Below are positions 1-6,496 of a stretch of 21,776 nt of DNA, piece after piece (the stretch's first letter is position 1; each line of letters begins with the position of its first letter). A program made the position numbers and the translations under genes. The stretch spans positions 1-21,776 of the IMG/VR virus record IMGVR_UViG_3300025138_000434, one strand, 5' to 3'. The notes beneath the pieces were generated by a model. The model was not told the DNA's origin, did not search any database, and saw nothing but the letters and a program-made list of their open reading frames with translations. The stretch is from a virus.

Positions 1-47
1 TAGTTAGCTAATACAGGCTAACAAAACAACCTTTAAGGAGGTATATT

Positions 48-1076
48 ATGGCAGCAGCCGTTGAAACTATGGCTTATGCAGGGGAAGTTCCCTGGCATGG
101 GCTAGGTGTTAAAGTTGATAGTAACTTGACACCTGAAGAAATGTTATTAGAAGCTGGTCTTGATTGGACAGTGAGTAAACGTGAAATATTTACTTATGAT
201 AACGCCGACCCTGATAAGTCTGAAGACTTAATCATGGCACCTAACCACTCACTATTAGTACGTGATAGTGATAACACAGTCTTTGGACCATGTGGACCAA
301 GATTTATACCCACCCAAAATAAAGACGCTTTTACGTTTTTCAAAAAGTTTACCGACGCTGGTAACATGACTATGGAAACTGCAGGCTCTTTAAAAGACGG
401 TCGTCAAATATGGGGTATGGCTAAAGTTGATGAAAGCTTTACGTTACCAGGAGACGATAGGGTATTAGGTAACTTACTTGTGTCAGTTAGTCACGAGTGG
501 GGTAAGTCTAATGAAATTAGATTCACACCTATACGGGTAGTATGTAATAATACGCTTAGTATGGCGTTGTCTGATAAAACTCAGCCACACTTTAAAATGC
601 CTCATACTAAAGCTTTTGATGCAGACCTTATAGTGACTGCAGAGCAAGCATTAGGTTTAGCGAGTAACCGCATGAAAGAGTATAGAGAAGCTGCAGAGTT
701 TTTATGTAGTAAAAAGTATACTAAAGATACTGTGGTCTCCTATATAGCTGACCTTATGCAACCTAAGTTAGCTATGCAACAAAAATTACTAGAGCAAAGT
801 AGTAACGAAAAAACATACTTAGCCCGTGCTACTATGTTAGATGAGTTTCAACGTGCACCTAGTAAGGTATATGAAGCGTTAGAGCAACAGCCAGGAGCCA
901 ACTTAAAAAGTAGTGCTGGTACTTGGTGGGGAGCTATGAATGCAGTTACCTTTGTGGTTGACCATAAATGGGGACATGACCGTGACGCAGCAATGCATAA
1001 CGCTTGGTTTGGGGCTAGGGCTAGTTTAAAAACTAGAGCCATGACCACAGCTATAGACTACGCTAAGTCTGCATAA
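48..1076 (+). CDS. DUF932 / phage-plasmid-like protein (TIGR03299-type)
   Basis: The 342-residue protein matches the DUF932 family found in phages and plasmids, judged from the N-terminal pattern METMAYAGEVPWHGLG, a central VSHEWG segment followed by RVVCNNTL, and the C-terminal GTWWGAMNAVTFVVDH. Length is normal for the family. Its biochemical role is not established; it often sits among early or replication-associated phage genes. A strong AAGGAGG Shine-Dalgarno sits just before the ATG at 48. A small hairpin (GTTAGC 3-8 with GCTAAC 17-22) lies upstream, and any promoter is outside the window. The stop overlaps the next start (TAATG), so translation of the next gene is probably coupled. The family call is recognition; function is unknown. 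Confidence 0.9.
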   Translation: MAAAVETMAYAGEVPWHGLGVKVDSNLTPEEMLLEAGLDWTVSKREIFTYDNADPDKSEDLIMAPNHSLLVRDSDNTVFGPCGPRFIPTQNKDAFTFFKKFTDAGNMTMETAGSLKDGRQIWGMAKVDESFTLPGDDRVLGNLLVSVSHEWGKSNEIRFTPIRVVCNNTLSMALSDKTQPHFKMPHTKAFDADLIVTAEQALGLASNRMKEYREAAEFLCSKKYTKDTVVSYIADLMQPKLAMQQKLLEQSSNEKTYLARATMLDEFQRAPSKVYEALEQQPGANLKSSAGTWWGAMNAVTFVVDHKWGHDRDAAMHNAWFGARASLKTRAMTTAIDYAKSA

Positions 1077-1651
1077 TGCACCCAGCATACGATATAAATT
1101 TCGTATACTTCCTACCTGACTTTCCTAGTCGGGTAGTGAAGTTTGATATGGTTGAAATGCATAAAGTAAAAGGTGGTGGTGTTTACATAGGCGATCCTAT
1201 GAAAATGTCTCCGTCGTTAGGAATAGTTCAAGCAGAAAGGTGGTATAAATTCTACTCTGGTAAAACTAGACAGTTCAAAACTGCAAAATGTGGGCAGTTT
1301 GATCTGTATAAATTGTTGATGAAGAAAGCTAAAAAATTAACTGAGGAAGATATGAAAAACTTATATAAAACACAGACATTAGATATACCTAAACCTAATA
1401 ACCATTGTAAAACTGTCCGTGGTCGTGACCCTTGGGAAACTGACTGGACAATAGAACTTACCGATAAAAAACCTTTGAGTCAAAAAATAAAAAACAGGTT
1501 ATCAAATTACATAGACTCTAATAAAGGTAAACTCTCAATAGAATTGATACTAGAGTTAAGCGACTTAAACATTAACGATATAAAATATGATATCAAGCTA
1601 GGTTATATCAAAGCATACCGACTAATAGATGGCAAGAAAAAATATAAATAA
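1076..1651 (+). CDS. Conserved-looking hypothetical protein, 191 aa
   Basis: I do not recognise this protein. It starts at an ATG overlapping the stop of the DUF932 gene (TAATG at 1074-1078), which supports this start and translational coupling. It is soluble and basic, with no membrane segment or signal peptide. The C-terminal third alternates charged helices (SQKIKNRLSNYIDSNKGK, then LILELSDLNINDIKYDIK) that could form a small DNA-binding or winged-helix-like fold, but no diagnostic motif is visible. The middle contains RDPWETDWTIEL. Its 3' end overlaps the next gene by 23 bases. Genuine coding status is well supported by length and context; function is unknown. Confidence 0.75.
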   Translation: MHPAYDINFVYFLPDFPSRVVKFDMVEMHKVKGGGVYIGDPMKMSPSLGIVQAERWYKFYSGKTRQFKTAKCGQFDLYKLLMKKAKKLTEEDMKNLYKTQTLDIPKPNNHCKTVRGRDPWETDWTIELTDKKPLSQKIKNRLSNYIDSNKGKLSIELILELSDLNINDIKYDIKLGYIKAYRLIDGKKKYK

Positions 1652-1895
1652 ATTTGTTTCAGTAGCTGAAGTAGTCTACTATGATCCTAATCAAAATGTT
1701 CCAGAAGCAACACGTTTTGAGATTGAAATAAATTTCCAAGAAAGTTCTACAGTCTCTGGTTTTTATTTACCAGATTGGCTAGACGAACACAAAAATCAGA
1801 TCAGTAAATCTATCTTCAAAGCTTCGCAAAACATCAGTGGAGAGAGTACTTTTCGTTTTCTTAGGGTACGTAAAGTACCTTATTATTCTACGTAG
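1629..1895 (+). CDS. Hypothetical protein, 88 aa
   Basis: This is a small soluble protein with no recognised domain. The ATG lies inside the end of the previous gene in another frame, with AGATGGCAAG-type purines around the start and no strong Shine-Dalgarno. Translation may therefore depend on ribosomes finishing the upstream gene. The predicted sequence looks mostly beta-stranded in the first half (VAEVVYYD, RFEIEINF), followed by an amphipathic helix and a beta strand (TFRFLRVRKVPYY). A later start is possible because the overlap is long. The gene is followed by a 163-base spacer carrying a candidate regulatory motif. Confidence 0.6.
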   Translation: MARKNINKFVSVAEVVYYDPNQNVPEATRFEIEINFQESSTVSGFYLPDWLDEHKNQISKSIFKASQNISGESTFRFLRVRKVPYYST

Positions 1896-1992
1896 TTTAA
1901 GCTTAATGTGAGCCGTTTTAAGCCTTTGATTTATAGGTTTAATACTAACGCCTTATTATAAAAATCAAACCGTCTCGACCCTTTAAATATTT

Positions 1993-2021
1993 TTTGAACT
2001 TCCTTTACCAGCCTACTGAAT
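1993..2021 (+). promoter_or_regulatory. Bipartite regulatory motif, copy 1 (degenerate)
   Basis: TTTGAA at 1993 is followed, at the same 23-base offset as the better copies, by CTGAAT at 2016. The central CTTTACCA resembles the CTATACCA core of the strong copies. It ends 38 bases before the ATG at 2059 and is followed by an alternating TA tract and AAGGAG. This is the weakest of the eight copies on sequence, but position and spacing agree. Confidence 0.4.
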
Positions 2022-2058
2022 ATATATATTATATATACTATATATAAAGGAGTTAAAT

Positions 2059-2298
2059 ATGATTGAAAATAAAGAACACTGGGTAGTGAGTCACGGCTCT
2101 GCTTCCCTTGATCATCGAGAAGAAATTATCTGTTTTGACGAGAAAGAAGTTGAGGGGGCTTGTAATTTGGTAGACCAAAGATATAACCCAGATACTATCT
2201 ACGTGTTTAAAAGACCAGATGATGCTGCAAATCAAAATGCGTATTTTTGGAAAGGTGGATCTATCATGTGCGATAACAAATTTAGAAATAACAGATGA
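2059..2298 (+). CDS. Hypothetical protein, 79 aa
   Basis: A small, acidic to neutral soluble protein of unknown function. The first half is likely beta-stranded (HWVVSHGSASLDHREEIICFDEKEV) followed by a helix. No catalytic motif is visible. A good AAAGGAG site precedes the ATG after a long alternating TA stretch (about 2020-2046), and a degenerate copy of the regional regulatory motif sits 38 bases upstream, so this gene probably begins a transcription unit. The stop codon overlaps the start of the next gene (ATGA), indicating coupled translation with the genes leading to the small terminase. Confidence 0.7.
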   Translation: MIENKEHWVVSHGSASLDHREEIICFDEKEVEGACNLVDQRYNPDTIYVFKRPDDAANQNAYFWKGGSIMCDNKFRNNR

Positions 2299-2528
2299 TT
2301 ACACATCAAATACCCATACCTGATAGATCAGAAACTGCCAATCAGAAGTATCATTTCTATAAATTAAAAATAGGTGATCACATGGATGTTGAGTTTAAGA
2401 ATAATAAAGAAGCAGCAAAAGTACGTGTAGCTGCGAGTAATTATGGTATACGAAACAACAGGGTTATGGTCACTAGAACGTATAAAGAAGAAGTCCCCTT
2501 TATACTTAGAATATGGAGACAGTCTTGA
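2295..2528 (+). CDS. Small phage protein with basic core and RIWR C-terminus, 77 aa
   Basis: The protein has the layout of a recurrent class of small phage proteins: YHFYKLKIGDHMDV, then a helix with AAKVRVAASNYG, then RNNRVMVTRTYKE, ending PFILRIWRQS. I have seen this pattern (a KLKVGDSF-like start, RxxASxYG, and a final RVWR-like strand) in many phage genomes, but I know of no assigned function. It could be a small nucleic-acid-binding protein; that is inference from the basic central helix. The start overlaps the previous stop (ATGA). It lies directly upstream of the Cys-rich gene and the small terminase. Confidence 0.7.
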   Translation: MITHQIPIPDRSETANQKYHFYKLKIGDHMDVEFKNNKEAAKVRVAASNYGIRNNRVMVTRTYKEEVPFILRIWRQS

Positions 2529-2532
2529 TCTA

Positions 2533-3051
2533 ATGCTTTGTGCCTATGCTAAATGTGTAAAACAACGTCGAGAAAAAAGTATTTACTGTAGCGAACGTTG
2601 TACAAGAAGAAATAACTCAAAAAGAAATCAAAAACTGTACAAAAATGTTTTTAATGACACTGGTGGACCAGGAGCAATGAGTGGAGTCAGTTCTATTAAA
2701 CAGCACGAGATTTTGGGTGGTGCAAGTATGAGCTTTGGCACTCTTGATGACTACTCTATAGACCAAGATATATTTGATATAGCATTACAAGATCACGAGT
2801 ATCAAAAAATAGCTAGAAGTGACTACGAACATAGAATTGTGCTTGATGGTTTTGTTGAGTTTAATAAATCTTTTACTGAAAAACACGGCAAATCTTACAG
2901 TAGCTGGAATTACAACAAAATGAAAGAAGACGACCCAGAAAAATATAAAGAATTTCTGGAAAGACAGAAATATTATAACAGGAAACATGATGACAAAAGG
3001 AAAAACAAAATTAACCCCGAAACAGGAAAAATATGCTCAGAACGTAGCTAA
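2533..3051 (+). CDS. Zinc-ribbon-like Cys-rich protein, 172 aa
   Basis: I chose the ATG at 2533, just after the stop of the upstream gene. An in-frame ATG at 2443 lies deep inside the previous gene and would add 30 residues that look like out-of-frame sequence. The N-terminus carries C3-x4-C8-x10-C19-x3-C23 in a basic context, ending YCSERC then TRRN, a plausible zinc-binding knuckle of the kind seen in small phage DNA-binding or HNH-adjacent proteins. No HNH catalytic residues are visible. The rest is charged and mainly helical, with KSYSSWNYNKMKEDDPEKYKE near the C-terminus. It overlaps the small terminase gene by 65 bases, so a packaging or transcription role is possible but unproven. Confidence 0.7.
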   Translation: MLCAYAKCVKQRREKSIYCSERCTRRNNSKRNQKLYKNVFNDTGGPGAMSGVSSIKQHEILGGASMSFGTLDDYSIDQDIFDIALQDHEYQKIARSDYEHRIVLDGFVEFNKSFTEKHGKSYSSWNYNKMKEDDPEKYKEFLERQKYYNRKHDDKRKNKINPETGKICSERS

Positions 3052-3472
3052 AGGGATGAAGAAAAAAGATGCTGCAGTTGACGCAGGGTATAGTGAGAAA
3101 AATGCTACACGTGCGGGATACTTGTTAGACTCGGAAGCTAACCCTTTAGTAAAACAAAGAATATTATCCCTACAAGAGAGAGCAGCAAAGAAAGTCTCAC
3201 TTGACTTGTCAACCCATCTCACTGATTTACGAGACATAAGAGAAGGTGCTATCCGTAATGGTGCTTGGTCTGCTGCGGTTACTGCGGAAGTTGCTAGAGG
3301 TAAAGCAGCAGGACTTTACGTTACTCGTAGTGAGTTAACAGTTAACAGAGTTGACACTATGTCAAAAGATGAAGTTCTTGAACGTATGCAACAATTATAT
3401 TACGACACAGATGGTATTCTGCCAGCTGGTAAAATTATAGAAGGAGAAGTAGAAGATGAGCAAGGGGAGTAA
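2987..3472 (+). CDS. terS: Terminase small subunit (Terminase_2-like)
   Basis: This is the DNA-recognition subunit of the packaging motor. Residues about 6-60 give the classic N-terminal helix-turn-helix pattern of the Terminase_2 family: LTPKQEKYAQNVAKGM, then KKDAAVDAGYSEKNATRAGYLL, then NPLVKQRI. A helical oligomerisation region follows (HLTDLRDIREGAIRNGAWSAAV). The 161-residue length is typical. Two adjacent ATGs (2987 and 2990) are possible starts. The gene overlaps its upstream neighbour by 65 bases and its downstream neighbour by 17. Oddly, the large subunit is not next to it but starts at 13192, about 9.7 kb away. Confidence 0.88.
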   Translation: MMTKGKTKLTPKQEKYAQNVAKGMKKKDAAVDAGYSEKNATRAGYLLDSEANPLVKQRILSLQERAAKKVSLDLSTHLTDLRDIREGAIRNGAWSAAVTAEVARGKAAGLYVTRSELTVNRVDTMSKDEVLERMQQLYYDTDGILPAGKIIEGEVEDEQGE

Positions 3473-3623
3473 AAGACGTCCTGAGGATACTAAGAAAGTA
3501 GATAGTAACTGGGATAAAATATTTAAAAAAGAACCTAATATCAGTAGTTTAACTGATAGGTTTCTTGAGTGGTCACTAAAAAGAAAAGATAATAAACTTT
3601 CAGGGAAAGTAAGGAAAAAATAA
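3456..3623 (+). CDS. Small basic hypothetical protein, 55 aa
   Basis: A short gene that starts within the terminase small subunit end (AAGGAG about 14 bases upstream of ATG 3456) and ends in a TAATG overlap with the oxygenase gene. The peptide begins MSKGSKRRPEDTKKVDSNWD and ends LKRKDNKLSGKVRKK, so it is strongly basic and hydrophilic with a short helical segment (SSLTDRFLEWSLK). It fills the gap between its neighbours exactly, which is the main argument that it is real. No function can be assigned. Confidence 0.65.
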   Translation: MSKGSKRRPEDTKKVDSNWDKIFKKEPNISSLTDRFLEWSLKRKDNKLSGKVRKK

Positions 3624-4321
3624 TGGATAGATCTAAACCCTATAGAATTAAAAATACTATGTTAGCGATTCAATCTGATTGGATGATAGATAAAACTACA
3701 CTAGCGTTACTAAAAGACTCTGAAAAAGAACTCATTGAGTTTCACGAGAGTGATGGTACTCAAGAATTAAATATACCTTTACAAGAATATATAAAAGAAG
3801 AACTACCCGACGTTTACTCAGTGCCTCTGTTTACGGAACAGTTTTGTGATATTATGCTTGATGAAATAAAAAACATAGAAAATTATCTTGGATTTCAGGA
3901 AAACTCTGACGAAGACGAGCTACGTCAAATACCTGAAGTTACGCTACAGGATAATATACCTCAGTTATCTGAAAATCTACACAGCGTGGTATTAAACCAC
4001 ATGAACCCTTTGTTTACCGCAGTGTGGCAACGTTACAGTTTAAAAATAAATTCAATACAGTTAGCCAACTATAACTTAGCTAAAAGAGAGCAGGGAGAGT
4101 GGCATCACGACGCTAGTGCTGATATAAGCGTAGTTGTGCCTTTAAATACTGGCGACTATGAAGGCGGAGGAACTGAGTTTCATGGCAGAGGCGTTGTACC
4201 CCCCTTATCAAGAGGTCATGCTTTATTTTTCCCTAGTTTTACACACATGCACCGTGGATTAAAAGTTGGTAAAGGTGATAGATACTTATTGGTATTTTGG
4301 TTACTTGGTGCGTATGACTAA
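3623..4321 (+). CDS. 2-oxoglutarate/Fe(II)-dependent oxygenase (prolyl-4-hydroxylase-like)
   Basis: The C-terminal half carries the double-stranded beta-helix signature. The iron ligands are H161 and D163 in EWHHDAS and H210 in THMHRG, and R220 in GKGDRYLLVFW would bind 2-oxoglutarate. YEGGGTEFHG and SRGHALFFPS are the usual intervening strands. Family members couple 2-oxoglutarate decarboxylation to hydroxylation of a protein, nucleobase or small molecule; the substrate here is unknown. Phage members are common in marine genomes. The N-terminal 140 residues are helical and less typical. The start overlaps the upstream stop (TAATG), placing it in the same unit as the small terminase, and its end overlaps a regulatory motif at 4313. 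Confidence 0.88.
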   Translation: MDRSKPYRIKNTMLAIQSDWMIDKTTLALLKDSEKELIEFHESDGTQELNIPLQEYIKEELPDVYSVPLFTEQFCDIMLDEIKNIENYLGFQENSDEDELRQIPEVTLQDNIPQLSENLHSVVLNHMNPLFTAVWQRYSLKINSIQLANYNLAKREQGEWHHDASADISVVVPLNTGDYEGGGTEFHGRGVVPPLSRGHALFFPSFTHMHRGLKVGKGDRYLLVFWLLGAYD

Positions 4322-4341
4322 ACTTTACTATGATAAAGATG
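4313..4341 (+). promoter_or_regulatory. Bipartite regulatory motif, copy 2 (degenerate)
   Basis: TATGAC at 4313 is followed at the standard 23-base offset by AAGATG at 4336, with CTTTACTATG in between. It overlaps the last codons and stop of the oxygenase gene and ends 57 bases before ATG 4398. The regional AT-rich leader (ACTAAATAATATAAG) follows. Confidence 0.5.
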
Positions 4342-4397
4342 TAAGGTTTAATATAGTTAGTAACTAAATAATATAAGAAACCATTCCCCGATTCAAT

Positions 4398-4712
4398 ATG
4401 AGAAATAAAATTAAATTAAAACTAGTAAGTGACAACCCAAACCTGAAGACATACTACGTACCACTGACTACTATACACGTAGAGATGTACCCTGTCAAAG
4501 CTACGTCATTAAATGACGCAGTTGATCGAGCTAATCAAGGGTTAAGTGAAGGCATAGTAAGGAAAGTAACACTAGAAGAAAGCTTTACTAACGACGCTTA
4601 CAATTATCCTGACCCACCTACTACTGAGTTATTCGCTAGACAAATTGACCATTTTGAGCTTAATATAAAAGATTTTGACCATGCTATACCCAGTAACGGA
4701 TCAAAGTTATAG
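4398..4712 (+). CDS. Hypothetical protein, 104 aa
   Basis: A soluble protein of unknown function. The first half reads as beta strand, beta strand, helix (KIKLKLVS, TTIHVEMYPVKATS, LNDAVDRANQG). This resembles the small alpha/beta phage proteins in which a strand with VxAxS leads into an EAxxxAxxG helix. No active-site residues are evident. The start is preceded by a degenerate regulatory motif and an AT-rich leader, but the Shine-Dalgarno is poor (AAGAAACC too far upstream). The last 39 bases carry a good copy of the regional regulatory motif that serves the next gene. Confidence 0.65.
   Translation: MRNKIKLKLVSDNPNLKTYYVPLTTIHVEMYPVKATSLNDAVDRANQGLSEGIVRKVTLEESFTNDAYNYPDPPTTELFARQIDHFELNIKDFDHAIPSNGSKL
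4674..4702 (+). promoter_or_regulatory. Bipartite regulatory motif, copy 3
   Basis: TTTGAC at 4674, core CATGCTATACC, and CGGATC at 4697 match the strong copies at the same spacing. The motif is embedded in the last codons of the upstream gene and ends 46 bases before ATG 4748, as do copies upstream of other genes. It is followed by the leader TTAATAATATATAGGAG. Confidence 0.7.
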
Positions 4713-4747
4713 TTTACTTAGTAATTAATAATATATAGGAGATATAT

Positions 4748-4948
4748 ATGAATGAAGAAATACGTAAGTCGCTAGAAAAATCACTAGCTACTATTAATAA
4801 AGTAATGAGTGCTAGTATGAACAACTCTGAAGACATAGAAGGCAGTTTAGCTAACTACGGAGCTTTTATACAAATTAAAATGTGTGTAGAAGCACATATA
4901 GAAATGCATGATCTTATACGTAGTGATAAGGAGCGTACTAATGGATGA
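4748..4948 (+). CDS. Hypothetical helical protein, 66 aa
   Basis: A short all-helical acidic protein (two or three helices: EEIRKSLEKSLATINKVMSA, then IKMCVEAHIEMHDLIRS). It has no known domain. It starts at an ATG with a good ATAGGAG site 7 bases upstream, just below a strong copy of the regional motif, so it is probably the first gene of a two-gene unit. It overlaps the next gene by 8 bases, and its own 3' end supplies that gene's AAGGAG site. Confidence 0.7.
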   Translation: MNEEIRKSLEKSLATINKVMSASMNNSEDIEGSLANYGAFIQIKMCVEAHIEMHDLIRSDKERTNG

Positions 4949-5141
4949 TTCTTGTAAACACGATTGGCGCAATAGTATTAAGATAAATGCTGAAGGTACA
5001 TTAGATAATATTGTAGAGTGTGAAAACTGTGGGGTTAGGAACTATTTAGATAGTCGCGACAGACCAGAGCATTTAAGGCACCTACCTAATAAACGATATA
5101 ATCAATTAGTAAAAATATTTTCACCTAGAACTTCATTTTAA
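4941..5141 (+). CDS. Small zinc-ribbon-like protein, 66 aa
   Basis: I chose ATG 4941 because AAGGAG lies 8 bases upstream; an in-frame ATG at 4908 has no ribosome site and lies inside the previous gene. C5-x-H7 at the N-terminus and C27-x2-C30 (ECENCG) are spaced like a compact zinc ribbon. The C-terminus is basic with RDRPEHLRHLP and NKRYNQLVK, suggesting nucleic-acid contact, which is inference. It is the last gene before the non-coding stretch 5142-5539. Confidence 0.7.
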   Translation: MDDSCKHDWRNSIKINAEGTLDNIVECENCGVRNYLDSRDRPEHLRHLPNKRYNQLVKIFSPRTSF

Positions 5142-5156
5142 GTTTGGGGGATATAA

Positions 5157-5264
5157 GTGACCAAAAACAGCTGTTCAGTAAGTAACGGCGAAATCGACCT
5201 AGATGTGTGTGATACCAGAGCTTATAGCCCTTTCTTGAGTGTTTTTAACCTCAAGATTTCATAA
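5157..5264 (+). CDS. Possible 35-aa peptide (GTG start) overlapping the structured region
   Basis: A reading frame from GTG 5157 has GGGGGA about 6 bases upstream and runs to TAA at 5262, giving a 35-residue Ser/Asp/Cys-containing peptide starting MTKNSCSVSNGEIDLDV. It would overlap the first domain of the candidate structured RNA. The Shine-Dalgarno spacing is reasonable, but there is no other support, and the frame could be open by chance in a non-coding leader. Confidence 0.3.
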   Translation: MTKNSCSVSNGEIDLDVCDTRAYSPFLSVFNLKIS

Positions 5265-5437
5265 AAACGGTTAATCTAGGAAACTTACATGTGGCTAGTG
5301 CTCAGTATTTTATTGAGCCAATGCCACACCTTTTCTCTTCACGGAGGTTATTAAATCTGCTTGTTTGGTGGTGGATTAGGTGTCAGGGTGCTTCGTGAAG
5401 GGCTCCAAAAAAATAGACTCTGACACCACACCAAACA
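5198..5437 (+). ncRNA. Candidate structured RNA with three nested-stem domains
   Basis: This stretch between 5142 and 5539 holds three consecutive foldable domains. Domain 1: CCTAGAT 5198-5204 pairs with ATCTAGG 5274-5280 and encloses a hairpin TCTTGAG 5233-5239 with CTCAAGA 5250-5256. Domain 2: TGTGGC 5290-5295 pairs with GCCACA 5323-5328 around GCTCA 5300-5304 and TGAGC 5314-5318. Domain 3: TGTTTGGTG 5362-5370 pairs with CACCAAACA 5429-5437 around an 11-bp stem 5379-5389 with 5417-5427 containing one G-U pair. Three successive two-tier stems are unlikely in random AT-rich sequence. It does not match tRNA, and I see no tmRNA landmarks. It could be a free RNA or the leader of the gene at 5540; strand is inferred from neighbours. 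Confidence 0.5.
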
Positions 5438-5454
5438 CTCCTCAATAAAAACCT

Positions 5455-5483
5455 TTTGACTATGGTTTACTTTACTTTTGATC
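5455..5483 (+). promoter_or_regulatory. Bipartite regulatory motif, copy 4
   Basis: TTTGAC at 5455 and TTGATC at 5478 are exact, with a variant core TATGGTTTACTTTAC. It follows the structured region and ends 57 bases before ATG 5540. This implies the 5540 gene has its own transcription signal separate from the structured RNA. Confidence 0.65.
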
Positions 5484-5539
5484 CTTAGTATTATTACTAT
5501 GTAACTTTAACTACTAACCTTTAAAGGAGGGCAAATATT

Positions 5540-5803
5540 ATGACTAAAGCTACAGCAAAAAAACTAAACTCGGTGAAAAGCCAAGTAAAAGAGGCTCAAG
5601 CTTCACCCAAAGTGAAGTTCGGTAAATTTCACCCTGATGCTAAATTAAAAGCAACGGGTAAAAAAGTAACCAGCGACGACAATAACGCAAGAGTTAAGTC
5701 GGTTAATGGTAAAACAGTAAAAGAGGCATTAGCTGGTGGTTTATATACTGCTACTGACCTTAACTACGATATCAATAAAATTAAAACTTTAGAGATTGTG
5801 TAG
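5540..5803 (+). CDS. LNYDI-family small basic protein, paralog A (87 aa)
   Basis: This protein has a Lys/Ala-rich, probably disordered N-terminal half and a compact C-terminal module: NNARVKSVNGKTVKEALAGG, then TDLNYDI at 72-78 and a final hydrophobic strand. The same module (HNIxRAxAVNG, AL, LNYDI, then a G-x-L-x-L-like end) occurs in the minus-strand genes at 9276 and 9979, so the three are paralogs. The pattern of a short helix followed by a (D)L-x-(Y/W)-D-I strand and a terminal beta strand is also familiar from many small phage proteins, function unknown. A strong AAAGGAGG site precedes the ATG. The stop overlaps the GTG start of the next gene. Confidence 0.8.
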   Translation: MTKATAKKLNSVKSQVKEAQASPKVKFGKFHPDAKLKATGKKVTSDDNNARVKSVNGKTVKEALAGGLYTATDLNYDINKIKTLEIV

Positions 5804-6006
5804 TGTCTGTTATCAGATGTAAAAAGTGTAGGACTCTCGTAGAGCCTACACTCTTTGGTCCCAATGGTAATAAAGTGTACACCTTGTATACAACTCAATT
5901 ACCTAATTCTTATGCAGATATTGATGTCTGTGAAAGTTGTTATCACGAGTTAAAACTTCAAAAACATAACGTTGACGATGCTTTACCATCAGTCCCATCC
6001 CGTTAA
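5803..6006 (+). CDS. Zinc-ribbon miniprotein, 67 aa (GTG start)
   Basis: The start is GTG at 5803, overlapping the upstream TAG (TAGTG). The Shine-Dalgarno is weak, so translation is probably coupled. Two CxxC knuckles, C6-x2-C9 and C43-x2-C46 (CESCYHEL), are spaced as in zinc-ribbon proteins, with a beta-hairpin-like insert between them (LFGPNGNKVYTLYTTQL). It may bind nucleic acid or act as a protein adaptor; neither is shown. The 3' end encodes a copy of the regulatory motif (5971-5999) that would drive the next gene. Confidence 0.7.
   Translation: MSVIRCKKCRTLVEPTLFGPNGNKVYTLYTTQLPNSYADIDVCESCYHELKLQKHNVDDALPSVPSR
5971..5999 (+). promoter_or_regulatory. Bipartite regulatory motif, copy 5 (inside gene end)
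   Basis: GTTGAC at 5971, core GATGCTTTACCATCA, and CCCATC at the expected 23-base offset. It lies inside the final codons of the preceding gene and ends 47 bases before ATG 6046, the same distance as several strong copies. The shared leader TTAATAAATAATATAAGG follows. Confidence 0.6.
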
Positions 6007-6045
6007 TACTATATGTAGTTAATAAATAATATAAGGAGAATAATT

Positions 6046-6303
6046 ATGAGTAAACCAAAAGTGTGTGTCATCTGTAAAGATGGCATAGAACAGAAAAAAA
6101 CCCCAGAGGGTAAAGTGTACTGGGACTCAGGTGAAAATGCTGAGCCTTATGCAGAAGGTAGATGTTGTGGTAGTTGTAACGATATCTTTGTTATACCAGC
6201 ACGTATGGAAAATATGATGAAAGCAGCAGCAATGCGGGCAAGAAGGGAAAAAAGCAGACAACTACAAGGACGACTACCTGGATTACCTAATGACGAAAGA
6301 TAA
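6046..6303 (+). CDS. Conserved phage Cys-rich zinc-binding protein, 85 aa
   Basis: The layout VCVIC (C7, C10), then a SGENAEPYAEGRCCGSCN segment (C40, C41, C44), then VIPARM is a pattern I recognise from many phage genomes: CxxC, NAxP, GRCCxxCN, VxPxR. These are small zinc-binding proteins without an established role. The C-terminus is a basic helix (RARREKSRQLQGRL). A strong AAGGAG site and the shared AT-rich leader precede the ATG, below regulatory copy 5. It overlaps the next gene by 14 bases. Confidence 0.82.
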   Translation: MSKPKVCVICKDGIEQKKTPEGKVYWDSGENAEPYAEGRCCGSCNDIFVIPARMENMMKAAAMRARREKSRQLQGRLPGLPNDER

Positions 6304-6496
6304 CGAAAAACTATTTGAAGCCTTAGACAATATCGCATACGTAGCAAGAAAAAGTGGTGGAATGATACTACCTGAGCATCCGTTAGATGAAAAACCTTTT
6401 ATGATTTCTGAAATAAAGAAAAATTTAGATATACTTATCAAAAAATTAAAAGATGACCCTAGTAATGCTGAACGCTGTAGATATTACGAACTATGA
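6290..6496 (+). CDS. Hypothetical helical protein, 68 aa
   Basis: A small soluble, predominantly helical protein (NEKLFEALDNIAYVARK, then ISEIKKNLDILIKKLKDDP). No recognised family. It starts inside the end of the Cys-rich gene and ends in an ATGA overlap with the next gene, so it is the middle of a three-gene coupled unit. No strong Shine-Dalgarno is seen apart from upstream GGATTACC-type purines. Confidence 0.6.
   Translation: MTKDNEKLFEALDNIAYVARKSGGMILPEHPLDEKPFMISEIKKNLDILIKKLKDDPSNAERCRYYEL

Noticed and set aside
2443-2532. Longer N-terminus for the Cys-rich protein (ATG 2443)
   Set aside because: Entirely inside the upstream gene, no ribosome site, and the added residues are out-of-frame readings of that gene; ATG 2533 fits the gene order.
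5142-5539. tRNA, tmRNA or group I intron in the structured region
   Set aside because: No T-loop GTTCGA-type sequence, no CCA-ending acceptor pairing, no tmRNA-like tag frame, and no recognisable intron core; left as an unclassified structured candidate.
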